In this document: positions 24,702 through 36,797 of the stretch, piece by piece | How positions within the stretch are numbered: the first letter of the stretch is position 1 | Layout of the letters: each line of letters starts with the position of its first letter | Source of the DNA: Pithys albifrons albifrons | Taxonomy: Eukaryota > Chordata > Aves > Passeriformes > Thamnophilidae | Direction of reading: 5' to 3' | Assembly: GCF_047495875.1 (NCBI RefSeq) | Contig: NC_092496.1 | Coordinates: forward strand, 916,516 to 980,515 | Length of the DNA: 64,000 bases | Notes under the pieces: generated by a model | Told to the model about the DNA's origin: nothing | Seen by the model: the letters and a program-made list of their open reading frames with translations, nothing else | Databases searched by the model: none | Program-made: the position numbers and the translations under genes

Positions 24702-26212
24702 CACCTGAGAGCCCAAGGCTGCCACCTTTTCCCTGGGCGCAAAGCTCGACGGAGCGTTCCATGTGCGGGTCGGGGAAAGTGCCACTTTTCAGCCCAGAAT
24801 TCCAGATCTATGAAGATTCCTCAGAGGGAAAAGGTACCAGGAGACAAAGCCATTGTGTATTTTGTAATGCTAATTGGGCCCCATCATTGGCACCTGAGAG
24901 CCCAAGGCTGCCATTTTTTCCCTGGGTGCAAAGCTCGACGGTGCATACCCTGTGAGGGTCCGGGAAAGGGCCATTTTTCAGCCCTGAATTCCAGATGGAA
25001 GTCGATTCCTCTCTGGGAAAAGGTGTCAGGACAGAAAGCCATTGCGCCTTTTCTACGGGTAACGGGGCCCCAAAATGGGCACCTGAGAGCCCAAGGCTGC
25101 CACCTTTTCCCTGGGCGCAAATGTCGACGGCGCGTGCCACTTGCAAGTCCGGGAATGTGCCGTTTCTCCTCCTAGAATTCCAGGCCAGCGAAGATTTCTC
25201 CCTGGGAAAAGGTGCCAGGACAGAAAGCCATTGTGCCTTTTCTAGGGTTAATGGGGCCCCAAAATTGGCAGCTGAGAGCCCAGGGCTGCCACCTTTTCCC
25301 TGGGTGCAAAGCTAGATGGTGCGTGCCACATGCGGGTAAGGGAAAGAGCCGTTTTCAGCTCAGAATTCCAGACCAATGAAGATTCCTCCCAGGGAAAAGG
25401 TGCCAGGACTGAAAGCGATTGTTCTTTTTCTAGGGGTAATGGGGCCCCATCATTGGCACCTGAGAGCCCAAGGCTGCCACCTTTTGCCTGGGCACAAAGC
25501 TCGACGGTGCGTTCCACTTGCAGGTCTGGGAAAGTGCCGTTTTTCAGCCCAGAATTCCAGACGGACGAAAATTCCTCCTTGGGAAAAGGTGCCAGGACAG
25601 AAAGCAAGTGTTATTTTTCTAGTGTTAACGGGGACCCATCATTGGCAGCTGAGAGCCCAAGGCTGCCACCTTTTCCCTGGGCGCAAAGCTGGATGGTGCC
25701 TGCCATGTGCAAGTCAGAGAAACACCTTTGTTCAGCCCAGGATTCCAGACCAATGAAGACTCCTCCCAGGGAAAAGGCTCCCAGGACAAAAAGCGATTGT
25801 TCCATTTCTAGGGTTAATGAGGGCCCGTCATTGGCATCTGAGAGCCAGAGGTTGCCTCCTTTTCCCTGGGCGCAAAGCACGACAGTGCGTGCCACGTGAT
25901 GGTCCCAGAAAGTGCCATTTTACAGCCCAGAATTCCAGACCAATGAAGACTCCTCCCAGGGAAAAGGTGCCAGGACAGAAAGCCATTGTGTTTTTTGTAA
26001 AGGTAATGGGGCCCCATCATTGGCACCTGAGAGCCCAAGACTGTCACCTTTTCCCTGGACGCAAAGCTCGATGGTGCGTTCCACTTGCGGGTCCAGGAAA
26101 GTGCCGATTCTCAGACCAGAATTCCAAGTCGATGAAGATTCCTCCCTGGGAAAAGGTGCCAGAACAGAAAGCCATTGTGCCTTTTGTAGGGGTAATGGGG
26201 CACCATCATTGG
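23756..26212. repeat. Complete 13-family cycle, left example
   Basis: Thirteen consecutive monomers read S4 S5 S6 S7 S8 S9 S10 S11 S12 S13 S1 S2 S3 with no skip. The next monomer (26,213) is S4 again. Starts are at 23,756, 23,945, 24,134, 24,324, 24,513, 24,702, 24,891 and onwards. It spans the join between the 34-mer unit and the sequence shared with 51.2 kb, so only part is shared with the other complete cycle at 50,025-52,481. Confidence 0.82.
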
Positions 26213-26401
26213 CAGCTGAGAGCCCAAGGCTGCCCCCTTTTCCCTGGGCGCAAAGCTCGACGGTGTGTACCTTGTGCGGGTTTGGGGCAGTGCCATTTTT
26301 GAACCCAGATTTCCAGACGGACGAAGATTCCTCCATGGGAAAAGGTGCCAGGACAGAAAGCAAGTGTTATTTTTCTAGTGTTAACGGGGCCCTATCATTG
26401 G

Positions 26402-28670
26402 CACCTGAGAGCCCAAGGCTGCCACCTTTTCCCTGGGCACAAAGCTAGATGGTGCCTGCCATGTGCAGGTCAGAGAAAGACCTTTGTTCAGCCCAGGATT
26501 CCAGACGGATGACGACTCCTCCCAAGGAAAGGGCTCCCAGGTCAAAAAGCGATTGTTCCATTTCTACTGTTAATGGGGGCCCGTCATTGGCATCTGAGAG
26601 CCAGAGGTTGCCTCCTTTTCCCTGGGCGCAAAGCACGACAGTGCGTGCCACATGCTGGTCCCAGAAAGTGCCATTTTACAGCCCAGAATTCCAGACCAAT
26701 GAAATCTCCTCCCAGGGAAAAGGTGCCAGGACAGAAAGCCATTGTGTTTTTTTGTAAAGGTAATGGGGCCCCATCATTGGCACCTGAGAGCCCAAGACTG
26801 TCACCTTTCCCTGGACGCGAAGCTCGATGGTGCGTTCCACTTGCGGGTCCAGGAAAGTGCCAAATCTCAGACCAGAATTCCAAGTCGATGAACATTCCTC
26901 CCTGGGAAAAGGTGCCAGGACAGAAAGCCATTGTGCCTTTTGTAGGGGTAGTGGGGCACCATCATTGGCACCTGAGAGCCCAAGGCTGCCCCCTTTTCCC
27001 TGGGCGCAAAGCTCGACGGTGTGTACCTTGTGCGGGTTTGGGGCAGTGCCATTTTTGAACCCAGATTTCCAGACGGACAAAGGTTCCTCCCTGGGAAAAG
27101 GTGGCAGGACAGAAAGCAAGTGTTATATTTCTAGTGTTAACGGGGCCCCATCATTGGCACCTGAGAGCCCAAGGCTGCCACCTTTTGCCTGGGCGCATAT
27201 GTCGACGGCGCGTGCCACTTGCGGGTCCGGGGAAGTGCCATTTTTCAGCCCAGAATTCCAGACGGACGAAGACACCTCCCAGGGAAAACGTGCCAGGTCA
27301 GAAATCGAATTGTCCTTTTCTAGGGTCAATGGTGCCCCATCATTGGCACCTGAGAGTTCAAGGCTGACACCTTTTCCGTGGGCGCAAACATCAACGGCAC
27401 GTGCCACTTTCTTGTCCAGGAAAGTGCCGTTTTTCAGCCCTTAATTCCAGACGGATGAAGACTCCTCACAGGGAAGAGGCTTCCAGGACAAAAAGCGATT
27501 GTTCCATTTCTAGGGTTAATCGGGCTCCATCATTGGCACCTGAGAGCCCAAGGTTGCCTCCTATACCCTGGGCGCAAAGCTCGACCATGCGTGCTACCTG
27601 AGGGTCCGGGAAATTGCCGTTTCTCATTCCAGAATTCCAGACCGATGAAGATTCCACCCTGGGAAAAGGTGGAAGGACAGAAAGCGATTGTTCCTTTTCT
27701 AGGGTTAATGGGGCTCCATTATTGACACCTGAGAGCCCACGGCTGCAACCTTTTCCCTGAGCGCAAAGCTCGACGGTGCGTGCCACTTGCGGGTCCAGGA
27801 GTGTGCTGTTTCTAATCCCAGAATTCGAGGCCGATGAAGATTTCTCCCAGGGAAAAGGTGCCAGGACAGAAAGCGATTGTGCCTTTTCTAGGGTTAATGG
27901 GGCCCCAAAATTAACACCTGAGAGCCCAAGGCTGCCACCTTTTCCCTGGGCGCAAAGCTCGACGGAGCGTTCCATGTGCGGGTCGGGGAAAGTGCCATTT
28001 TTCAGCCCAGAATTCCAGACCTATGAAGATTCCTCAGAGGGAAAAGGTACCAGGAGACAAAGCCATTGTGTATTTTGTAATGCTAATTGGGCCCCATCAT
28101 TGGCACCTGAGAGCCCAAGGCTGCCACCTTTTCCCTGGGTGCAAAACTCGACGGTGCATACCCTGTGCGGGTGCGGGAAAGGGCCGTTTTTCAGCCCAGA
28201 ATTCCAGACGGAAGTCGATTCCTCTCTGGGAAAAGGTGTCAGGACAGAAAGCCATTGCGCCTTTTCTAGGGGTAATGGGGCCCCATCTTTGGCACCTGAG
28301 AGCCCAAGGCTGCCACCTTTTCCCTGGACGCAAAGCCGGATGGTGCGTTCCACTTGCGGGTCCAGGAAAGTGCCGATTCTCAGCCCAGAATTCCAAACCG
28401 ATGAAGATTCCTCCCTGGGAAAAGGTGCCAGGACAGAAAGCCATTGTGCCTTTTGTAGGAGTAATGGGGCACCATCATTGGCAGCTGAGAGCCCAAGGCT
28501 GCCCCCTTTTCCCTGGGCGCAAAGCTCGACGGTGTGTACCTTGTGCGGGTTTGGGGCAGTGCCATTTTTGAACCCAGATTTCCAGACGGACGAAGATTCC
28601 TCCATGGGAAAAGGTGCCAGGACAGAAAGCAAGTGTTATTTTTCTAGTGTTAACGGGGCCCTATCATTGG
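26402..28670. repeat. 12-monomer block leading into the homogeneous zone
   Basis: The order is S1 S2 S3 S4 S5 S6 S7 S8 S9 S10 S3 S4, the same series that ends each 25-monomer unit further right. It is 2,269 bp, one base over 12 monomers. The extra base is in a run of seven t at about 26,745 (tgtttttttg), where other copies have six. It has a private substitution, gaaatctcc at about 26,701, where others read gaagactcc. Its counterpart at 52,671-54,938 is exactly 2,268 bp. Confidence 0.88.
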
Positions 28671-29031
28671 CACCTGAGAGCCCAAGGCTGCCACCTTTTC
28701 CCTGGGCGCAAAGCTAGATGGTGCCTGCCATGTGCAGGTCAGAGAAAGACCTTTGTTCAGCCCAGGATTCCAGACGGATGACGACTCCTCCCAAAAAAAG
28801 GGCTCCCAGGACAAAAAGCGATTGTTCCATTTCTACTGTTAATGGGGGCCCGTCATTGGCATCTGAGAGCCAGAGGTTGCCTCCTTTTCCCTGGGCGCAA
28901 AGCACGACAGTGCGTGCCACGTGCTGGTCCCAGAAAGTGCCATTTTACAGCCCAGAATTCCAGACCAATGAAGACTCCTCCCAGGGAAAAGGCTCCCAGG
29001 ACAGAAAGCCATTGTGTTTTTTGTAAAGGTA

Positions 29032-29043
29032 ATGGGGCCCCAT
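29032..29043. repeat. 12-bp perfect palindrome atggggccccat (exemplar)
   Basis: Monomer positions 172-183 form a perfect palindrome in monomers with the ggggccccatc ending (mainly S2, S4 and S9 to S10 copies). Other families have ggggcacc, ggggaccc, ggggctcc or gggggcccgtc at the same place, which weakens or breaks it. It is a sequence fact; no function is claimed. Confidence 0.75.
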
Positions 29044-29822
29044 CATTGGCACCTGAGAGCCCAAGGTTGCCTCCTATACCCTGGGCGCAAAGCTCGACCA
29101 TGCGTGCTACCTGAGGGTCCGGGAAATTGCCGTTTCTCATTCCAGAATTCCAGACCGATGAAGATTCCTCCCTGGGAAAAGGTGTCAGGACAGAAAGCGA
29201 TTGTTCCTTTTCTAGGGTTAATGGGGCTCCATTATTGACACCTGAGAGCCGAAGGCTGCAACCTTTTCCCTGAGCGCAAAGCTCGACGGTGCGTGCCACT
29301 TGCGGGTCCAGGAATGTGCTGTTTCTCATCCCAGAATTCGAGGCCGATGAAGATTTCTCCCAGGGAAAAGGTGCCAGGACAGAAAGCGATTGTGCCTTTT
29401 CTAGGGTTAATGGGGCCCCAAAATTAACACCTGAGAGCCCAAGGCTGCCACCTTTTCTCTGGACTCAAAGCTCGACGGAGCGTTCCACGTGTGGGTCGGG
29501 GAAAGTGCCATTTTGCACCCCAGAATTCCAGACCTATGAAGATTCCTCAGAGGGAAAAGGTACCAGGAGACAAAGCCATTGTGTATTTTGTAATGCTAAT
29601 TGGGCCCCATCATTGGAACCTGAGAGCCCAGGGCTGCCACCTTTTCCCTGGGTGCAAAGCTCGACGGTGCATACCCTGTGCGGGTTCGGGAAAGGGCCGT
29701 TTTTCAGCCCAGAATTCCAGACGGAAGTCGATTCCTCTCTGGGAAAAGGTGTCAGGACAGAAAGCCATTGCGCCTTTTCTAGGGGTAATGGGGCCCCATC
29801 TTTGGCACCTGAGAGCCCAAGG

Positions 29823-29944
29823 CTGCCACCTTTTCCCTGGGCGCAAATGTCGACGGCGCGTGCCACTTGCAAGTCCGGGAATGTGCCGTTTCTCATCCCA
29901 GAATTCCAGGCCAGGGAAGATTTCTCCCTGGGAAAAGGTGCCAG
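29823..29944. repeat. Interrupted inverted repeat inside the monomer (exemplar)
   Basis: Arm 1, at monomer positions 18-36 (29,823-29,841), reads ctgccaccttttccctggg. Arm 2, near positions 121-139 (29,926-29,944), reads ccctgggaaaaggtgccag, whose reverse complement matches arm 1 at 17 of 19 positions. The spacer is 84 bp. The pair exists, with small variations, in most monomers; S9 (cagagggaaaaggtacc) and S12 (ccctggaaaaaggtgcc) have altered second arms. It could form a hairpin in single-stranded DNA or RNA, and it makes the minus-strand translation resemble the plus strand. Confidence 0.8.
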
Positions 29945-32900
29945 GACAGAAAGCCATTGTGCCTTTTCTAGGGTTAATGGGGCCCCAAAATTGGCAGCTG
30001 AGAGCCCAGGGCTGCCACCTTTTCCCTGGGCGCAAAGCTCGACGGTGCGTGCCACATGCGGGTAAGGGAAAGAGTCTATTTCAGCCCAGAATTCCAGACC
30101 AATGAAGATTCCTCCCTGGAAAAAGGTGCCAGGACAGAAAGCGATTGTTCTTTTTCTAGGGGTAATGGGGACCCATCATTGGCACCTGAGAGCCCAAGGC
30201 TGCCACCTTTTGCCTGGGCACAAAGCTCGACGGTGCGTTCCACTCGCAGGTCTGGGAAAGCGCCGTTTTTCAGCCCAGAATTCCAGACGGACGAAAATTC
30301 CTCCCAAGGAAAAGGCGCCAGGACAGAAAGCGATTGTTATTTATCTAGTGTTAATGGGGACCCATCGTTGGCACCTGAGAGCCCAAGGCTGCCACCTTTT
30401 CCCTGGGCGCAAAGCTCGACGGAGCGTTCCACGTGCGGGTCTGGGAAAGTGCCATTTTGCACCCCAGAATTCCAGATCTATGAAGATTCCTCAGAGGGAA
30501 AAGGTACCAGGAGACAAAGCCATTGTGTATTTTGTAATGCTAATTGGGCCCCATCATTGGCACCTGAGAGCCCAAGGCTGCCACCTTTTCCCTGGGTGCA
30601 AAGCTCGAAGGTGCATACCCTGTGCGGGTGCGGGAAAGGGCCGTTTTTCAGCCCAGAATTCCAGACGGAAGTCGATTCCTCTCTGGGAAAAGGTGTCAGG
30701 ACAGAAAGCCATTGCGCCTTTTCTAGGGGTAATGGGGCCCCATCATTGGCACCTGAGAGCCCAAGGCTGCCACCTTTTCCCTGGACGCAAAGCCGGATGG
30801 TGCGTTCCACTTGCGGGTCCAGGAAAGTGACGATTCTCAGACCAGAATTCCAAACCGATGAAGATTCCTCCCTGGGAAAAGGTGCCAGGACAGAAAGCCA
30901 TTGTGCCTTTTGTAGGGGTAATGGGGCACCATCATTGGCACCTGAGAGCCCAAGGCTGCCCCCTTTTCCCTGGGCGCAAAGCTCGACGGTGTGTACCTTG
31001 TGCGGGTTTGGGGCAGTGCCATTTTTGAACCCAGATTTCCAGACGGACGAAGATTCCTCCCTGGGAAAAGGTGCCAGGACAGAAAGCAAGTGTTATTTTT
31101 CTAGTGTTAACGGGGCCCCATCATTGGCACCTGAGAGCCCAAGGCTGCCACCTTTTCCCTGGGCGCAAAGCTAGATGGTGCCTGCCACGTGCAGGTCAGA
31201 GAAAGTGCTTTGTTCAGCCCAGGATTCCAGACGGATGACGACTCCTCCCAGGGAAAAGGCTCCCAGGACAAAAAGCGATTGTTCCATTTCTAGGGTTAAT
31301 GAGGGCCCGTCATTGGCATCTGAGAGCCAGAGGTTGCCTCCTTTTCCCTGGGCGCAGAGCACGACAGTGCGTGCCACGTGCTGGTCCCAGAAAGTGCCAT
31401 TTTACAGCCCAGAATTCCAGACCAATGAAGACTCCTCCCAGGGAAAAGGTGCCAGGACAGAAAGCCATTGTGTTTTTTGTAAAGGTAATGGGGCCCCATC
31501 ATTGGCACCTGAGAGCCCAAGACTGTCACCTTTCCCTGGACGCGAAGCTCGATGGTGCGTTCCACTTGCGGGTCCAGGAAAGTGCCAAATCTCAGACCAG
31601 AATTCCAAGTCGATGAACATTCCTCCCTGGGAAAAGGTGCCAGGACAGAAAGCCATTGTGCCTTTTGTAGGGGTAGTGGGGCACCATCATTGGCACCTGA
31701 GAGCCCAAGGCTGCCCCCTTTTCCCTGGGCGCAAAGCTCGACGGTGTGTACCTTGTGCGGGTTTGGGGCAGTGCCATTTTTGAACCCAGATTTCCAGACG
31801 GACAAAGGTTCCTCCCTGGGAAAAGGTGGCAGGACAGAAAGCAAGTGTTATATTTCTAGTGTTAACGGGGCCCCATCATTGGCACCTGAGAGCCCAAGGC
31901 TGCCACCTTTTGCCTGGGCGCATATGTCGACGGCGCGTGCCACTTGCGGGTCCGGGGAAGTGCCATTTTTCAGCCCAGAATTCCAGACGGACGAAGACAC
32001 CTCCCAGGGAAAACGTGCCAGGTCAGAAATCGAATTGTCCTTTTCTAGGGTCAATGGTGCCCCATCATTGGCACCTGAGAGTTCAAGGCTGACACCTTTT
32101 CCGTGGGCGCAAACATCAACGGCACGTGCCACTTTCTTGTCCAGGAAAGTGCCGTTTTTCAGCCCTTAATTCCAGACGGATGAAGACTCCTCACAGGGAA
32201 GAGGCTTCCAGGACAAAAAGCGATTGTTCCATTTCTAGGGTTAATCGGGCTCCATCATTGGCACCTGAGAGCCCAAGGTTGCCTCCTATACCCTGGGCGC
32301 AAAGCTCGACCATGCGTGCTACGTGAGGGTCCGGGAAATTGCCGTTTCTCATTCCAGAATTCCAGACCGATGAAGATTCCACCCTGGGAAAAGGTGGAAG
32401 GACAGAAAGCGATAGTTCCTTTTCTAGGGTTAATGGGGCTCCATTATTGACACCTGAGAGCCCACGGCTGCAACCTTTTCCCTGAGCGCAAAGCTCGACG
32501 GTGCGTGCCACTTGCGGGTCCAGGAGTGTGCTGTTTCTAATCCCAGAATTCGAGGCCGATGAAGATTTCTCCCAGGGAAAAGGTGCCAGGACAGAAAGCG
32601 ATTGTGCCTTTTCTAGGGTTAATGGGGCCCCAAAATTAACACCTGAGAGCCCAAGGCTGCCACCTTTTCCCTGGGCGCAAAGCTCGACGGTGTGTACCTT
32701 GTGCGGGTTTGGGGCAGTGCCATTTTTGAACCCAGATTTCCAGACGGACGAAGATTCCTCCATGGGAAAAGGTGCCAGGACAGAAAGCAAGTGTTATTTT
32801 TCTAGTGTTAACGGGGCCCTATCATTGGCACCTGAGAGCCCAAGGCTGCCACCTTTTCCCTGGGCGCAAAGCTAGATGGTGCCTGCCATGTGCAGGTCAG

Positions 32901-34125
32901 AGAAAGACCTTTGTTCAGCCCAGGATTCCAGACGGATGACGACTCCTCCCAAGGAAAGGGCTCCCAGGACAAAAAGCGATTGTTCCATTTCTACTGTTAA
33001 TGGGGGCCCGTCATTGGCATCTGAGAGCCAGAGGTTGCCTCCTTTTCCCTGGGCGCAAAGCACGACAGTGCGTGCCACGTGCTGGTCCCAGAAAGTGCCA
33101 TTTTACAGCCCAGAATTCCAGACCAATGAAGACTCCTCCCAGGGAAAAGGCTCCCAGGACAGAAAGCCATTGTGTTTTTTGTAAAGGTAATGGGGCCCCA
33201 TCATTGGCACCTGAGAGCCCAAGGTTGCCTCCTATACCCTGGGCGCAAAGCTCGACCATGCGTGCTACCTGAGGGTCCGGGAAATTGCCGTTTCTCATTC
33301 CAGAATTCCAGACCGATGAAGATTCCTCCCTGGGAAAAGGTGTCAGGACAGAAAGCGATTGTTCCTTTTCTAGGGTTAATGGGGCTCCATTATTGACACC
33401 TGAGAGCCGAAGGCTGCAACCTTTTCCCTGAGCGCAAAGCTCGACGGTGCGTGCCACTTGCGGGTCCAGGAATGTGCTGTTTCTCATCCCAGAATTCGAG
33501 GCCGATGAAGATTTCTCCCAGGGAAAAGGTGCCAGGACAGAAAGCGATTGTGCCTTTTCTAGGGTTAATGGGGCCCCAAAATTGACACCTGAGAGCCCAA
33601 GGCTGCCACCTTTTCTCTGGGCTCAAAGCTCGACGGAGCGTTCCACGTGTGGGTCGGGGAAAGTGCCATTTTGCACCCCAGAATTCCAGACCTATGAAGA
33701 TTCCTCAGAGGGAAAAGGTACCAGGAGACAAAGCCATTGTGTATTTTGTAATGCTAATTGGGCCCCATCATTGGAACCTGAGAGCCCAGGGCTGCCACCT
33801 TTTCCCTGGGTGCAAAGCTCGACGGTGCATACCCTGTGCGGGTTCGGGAAAGGGCCGTTTTTCAGCCCAGAATTCCAGACGGAAGTCGATTCCTCTCTGG
33901 GAAAAGGTGTCAGGACAGAAAGCCATTGCGCCTTTTCTAGGGGTAATGGGGCCCCATCTTTGGCACCTGAGAGCCCAAGGCTGCCACCTTTTCCCTGGGC
34001 GCAAATGTCGACGGCGCGTGCCACTTGCAAGTCCGGGAATGTGCCGTTTCTCATCCCAGAATTCCAGGCCAGCGAAGATTTCTCCCTGGGAAAAGGTGCC
34101 AGGACAGAAAGCCATTGTGCCTTTT

Positions 34126-34175
34126 GTAGGAGTAATGGGGCACCATCATTGGCAGCTGAGAGCCCAAGGCTGCCC
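34126..34175. repeat. Conversion tract at the S11/S12 junction
   Basis: In the 22-mer units this junction reads ctagggttaatggggcccc, then aaaattggcagctg. Here it reads gtaggagtaatggggcacc, then atcattggcagctg, with tgcccccttttccc after it. That is exactly the sequence found at S3/S4 junctions (for example 28,456-28,506). Flanks on both sides remain S11 and S12. A short patch of about 50 bp copied from an S3/S4 junction explains it. The same patch sits in the 25-mer copies at about 43,009-43,058 and 60,394-60,443. Confidence 0.8.
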
Positions 34176-36797
34176 CCTTTTCCCTGGGCGCAAAGCTCGA
34201 CGGTGCGTGCCACATGCGGGTAAGGGAAAGAGTCTATTTCAGCCCAGAATTCCAGACCAATGAAGATTCCTCCCTGGAAAAAGGTGCCAGGACAGAAAGC
34301 GATTGTTCTTTTTCTAGGGGTAATGGGGACCCATCATTGGCACCTGAGAGCCCAAGGCTGCCACCTTTTGCCTGGGCACAAAGCTCGACGGTGCGTTCCA
34401 CTCGCAGGTCTGGGAAAGCGCCGTTTTTCAGCCCAGAATTCCAGACGGACGAAAATTCCTCCCAAGGAAAAGGCGCCAGGACAGAAAGCGATTGTTATTT
34501 ATCTAGTGTTAATGGGGACCCATCGTTGGCACCTGAGAGCCCAAGGCTGCCACCTTTTCCCTGGGCGCAAAGCTCGACGGAGCGTTCCACGTGCGGGTCT
34601 GGGAAAGTGCCATTTTGCACCCCAGAATTCCAGATCTATGAAGATTCCTCAGAGGGAAAAGGTACCAGGAGACAAAGCCATTGTGTATTTTGTAATGCTA
34701 ATTGGGCCCCATCATTGGCACCTGAGAGCCCAAGGCTGCCACCTTTTCCCTGGGTGCAAAGCTCGAAGGTGCATACCCTGTGCGGGTGCGGGAAAGGGCC
34801 GTTTTTCAGCCCAGAATTCCAGACGGAAGTCGATTCCTCTCTGGGAAAAGGTGTCAGGACAGAAAGCCATTGCGCCTTTTCTAGGGGTAATGGGGCCCCA
34901 TCATTGGCACCTGAGAGCCCAAGGCTGCCACCTTTTCCCTGGACGCAAAGCCGGATGGTGCGTTCCACTTGCGGGTCCAGGAAAGTGACGATTCTCAGAC
35001 CAGAATTCCAAACCGATGAAGATTCCTCCCTGGGAAAAGGTGCCAGGACAGAAAGCCATTGTGCCTTTTGTAGGGGTAATGGGGCACCATCATTGGCACC
35101 TGAGAGCCCAAGGCTGCCCCCTTTTCCCTGGGCGCAAAGCTCGACGGTGTGTACCTTGTGCGGGTTTGGGGCAGTGCCATTTTTGAACCCAGATTTCCAG
35201 ACGGACGAAGATTCCTCCCTGGGAAAAGGTGCCAGGACAGAAAGCAAGTGTTATTTTTCTAGTGTTAACGGGGACCCATCATTGGCACCTGAGAGCCCAA
35301 GGCTGCCACCTTTTCCCTGGGCGCAAAGCTAGATGGTGCCTGCCACGTGCAGGTCAGAGAAAGTGCTTTGTTCAGCCCAGGATTCCAGACGGATGACGAC
35401 TCCTCACAGGGAAAAGGCTCCCAGGACAAAAAGCGATTGTTCCATTTCTAGGGTTAATGAGGGCCCGTCATTGGCATCTGAGAGCCAGAGGTTGCCTCCT
35501 TTTCCCTGGGCGCAAAGCACGACAGTGCGTGCCACGTGCTGGTCCCAGAAAGTGCCATTTTACAGCCCAGAATTCCAGACCAATGAAGACTCCTCCCAGG
35601 GAAAAGGTGCCAGGACAGAAAGCCATTGTGTTTTTTGTAAAGGTAATGGGGCCCCATCATTGGCACCTGAGAGCCCAAGACTGTCACCTTTCCCTGGACG
35701 CGAAGCTCGATGGTGCGTTCCACTTGCGGGTCCAGGAAAGTGCCAAATCTCAGACCAGAATTCCAAGTCGATGAACATTCCTCCCTGGGAAAAGGTGCCA
35801 GGACAGAAAGCCATTGTGCCTTTTGTAGGGGTAGTGGGGCACCATCATTGGCACCTGAGAGCCCAAGGCTGCCCCCTTTTCCCTGGGCGCAAAGCTCGAC
35901 GGTGTGTACCTTGTGCGGGTTTGGGGCAGTGCCATTTTTGAACCCAGATTTCCAGACGGACAAAGGTTCCTCCCTGGGAAAAGGTGGCAGGACAGAAAGC
36001 AAGTGTTATATTTCTAGTGTTAACGGGGCCCCATCATTGGCACCTGAGAGCCCAAGGCTGCCACCTTTTGCCTGGGCGCATATGTCGACGGCGCGTGCCA
36101 CTTGCGGGTCCGGGGAAGTGCCATTTTTCAGCCCAGAATTCCAGACGGACGAAGACACCTCCCAGGGAAAACGTGCCAGGTCAGAAATCGAATTGTCCTT
36201 TTCTAGGGTCAATGGTGCCCCATCATTGGCACCTGAGAGTTCAAGGCTGACACCTTTTCCGTGGGCGCAAACATCAACGGCACGTGCCACTTTCTTGTCC
36301 AGGAAAGTGCCGTTTTTCAGCCCTTAATTCCAGACGGATGAAGACTCCTCACAGGGAAGAGGCTTCCAGGACAAAAAGCGATTGTTCCATTTCTAGGGTT
36401 AATCGGGCTCCATCATTGGCACCTGAGAGCCCAAGGTTGCCTCCTATACCCTGGGCGCAAAGCTCGACCATGCGTGCTACGTGAGGGTCCGGGAAATTGC
36501 CGTTTCTCATTCCAGAATTCCAGACCGATGAAGATTCCACCCTGGGAAAAGGTGGAAGGACAGAAAGCGATAGTTCCTTTTCTAGGGTTAATGGGGCTCC
36601 ATTATTGACACCTGAGAGCCCACGGCTGCAACCTTTTCCCTGAGCGCAAAGCTCGACGGTGCGTGCCACTTGCGGGTCCAGGAGTGTGCTGTTTCTAATC
36701 CCAGAATTCGAGGCCGATGAAGATTTCTCCCAGGGAAAAGGTGCCAGGACAGAAAGCGATTGTGCCTTTTCTAGGGTTAATGGGGCCCCAAAATTAA

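Larger units (their letters stand above)
28671..32828. repeat. 22-monomer HOR unit (4,158 bp), copy 1
   Basis: Two sub-blocks. The 13-mer (28,671-31,127) is S1 S2 S7 S8 S9 S10 S11 S12 S13 S9 S10 S3 S4. The 9-mer (31,128-32,828) is S1 S2 S3 S4 S5 S6 S7 S8 S4. Compared with the 25-mer unit it lacks the trio S9 S10 S3 after S8, so S8 at 32,451 is followed directly by S4 at 32,640. The S11/S12 junction has the ordinary form ccccaaaattggcagctg. Confidence 0.92.

Noticed and set aside
26640..26660. E-box CACGTG in S1, S2 and S9 as a regulatory element
   Set aside because: It is a common hexamer, it varies between copies (cacatg, catgtg, cacttg), and no promoter context exists.
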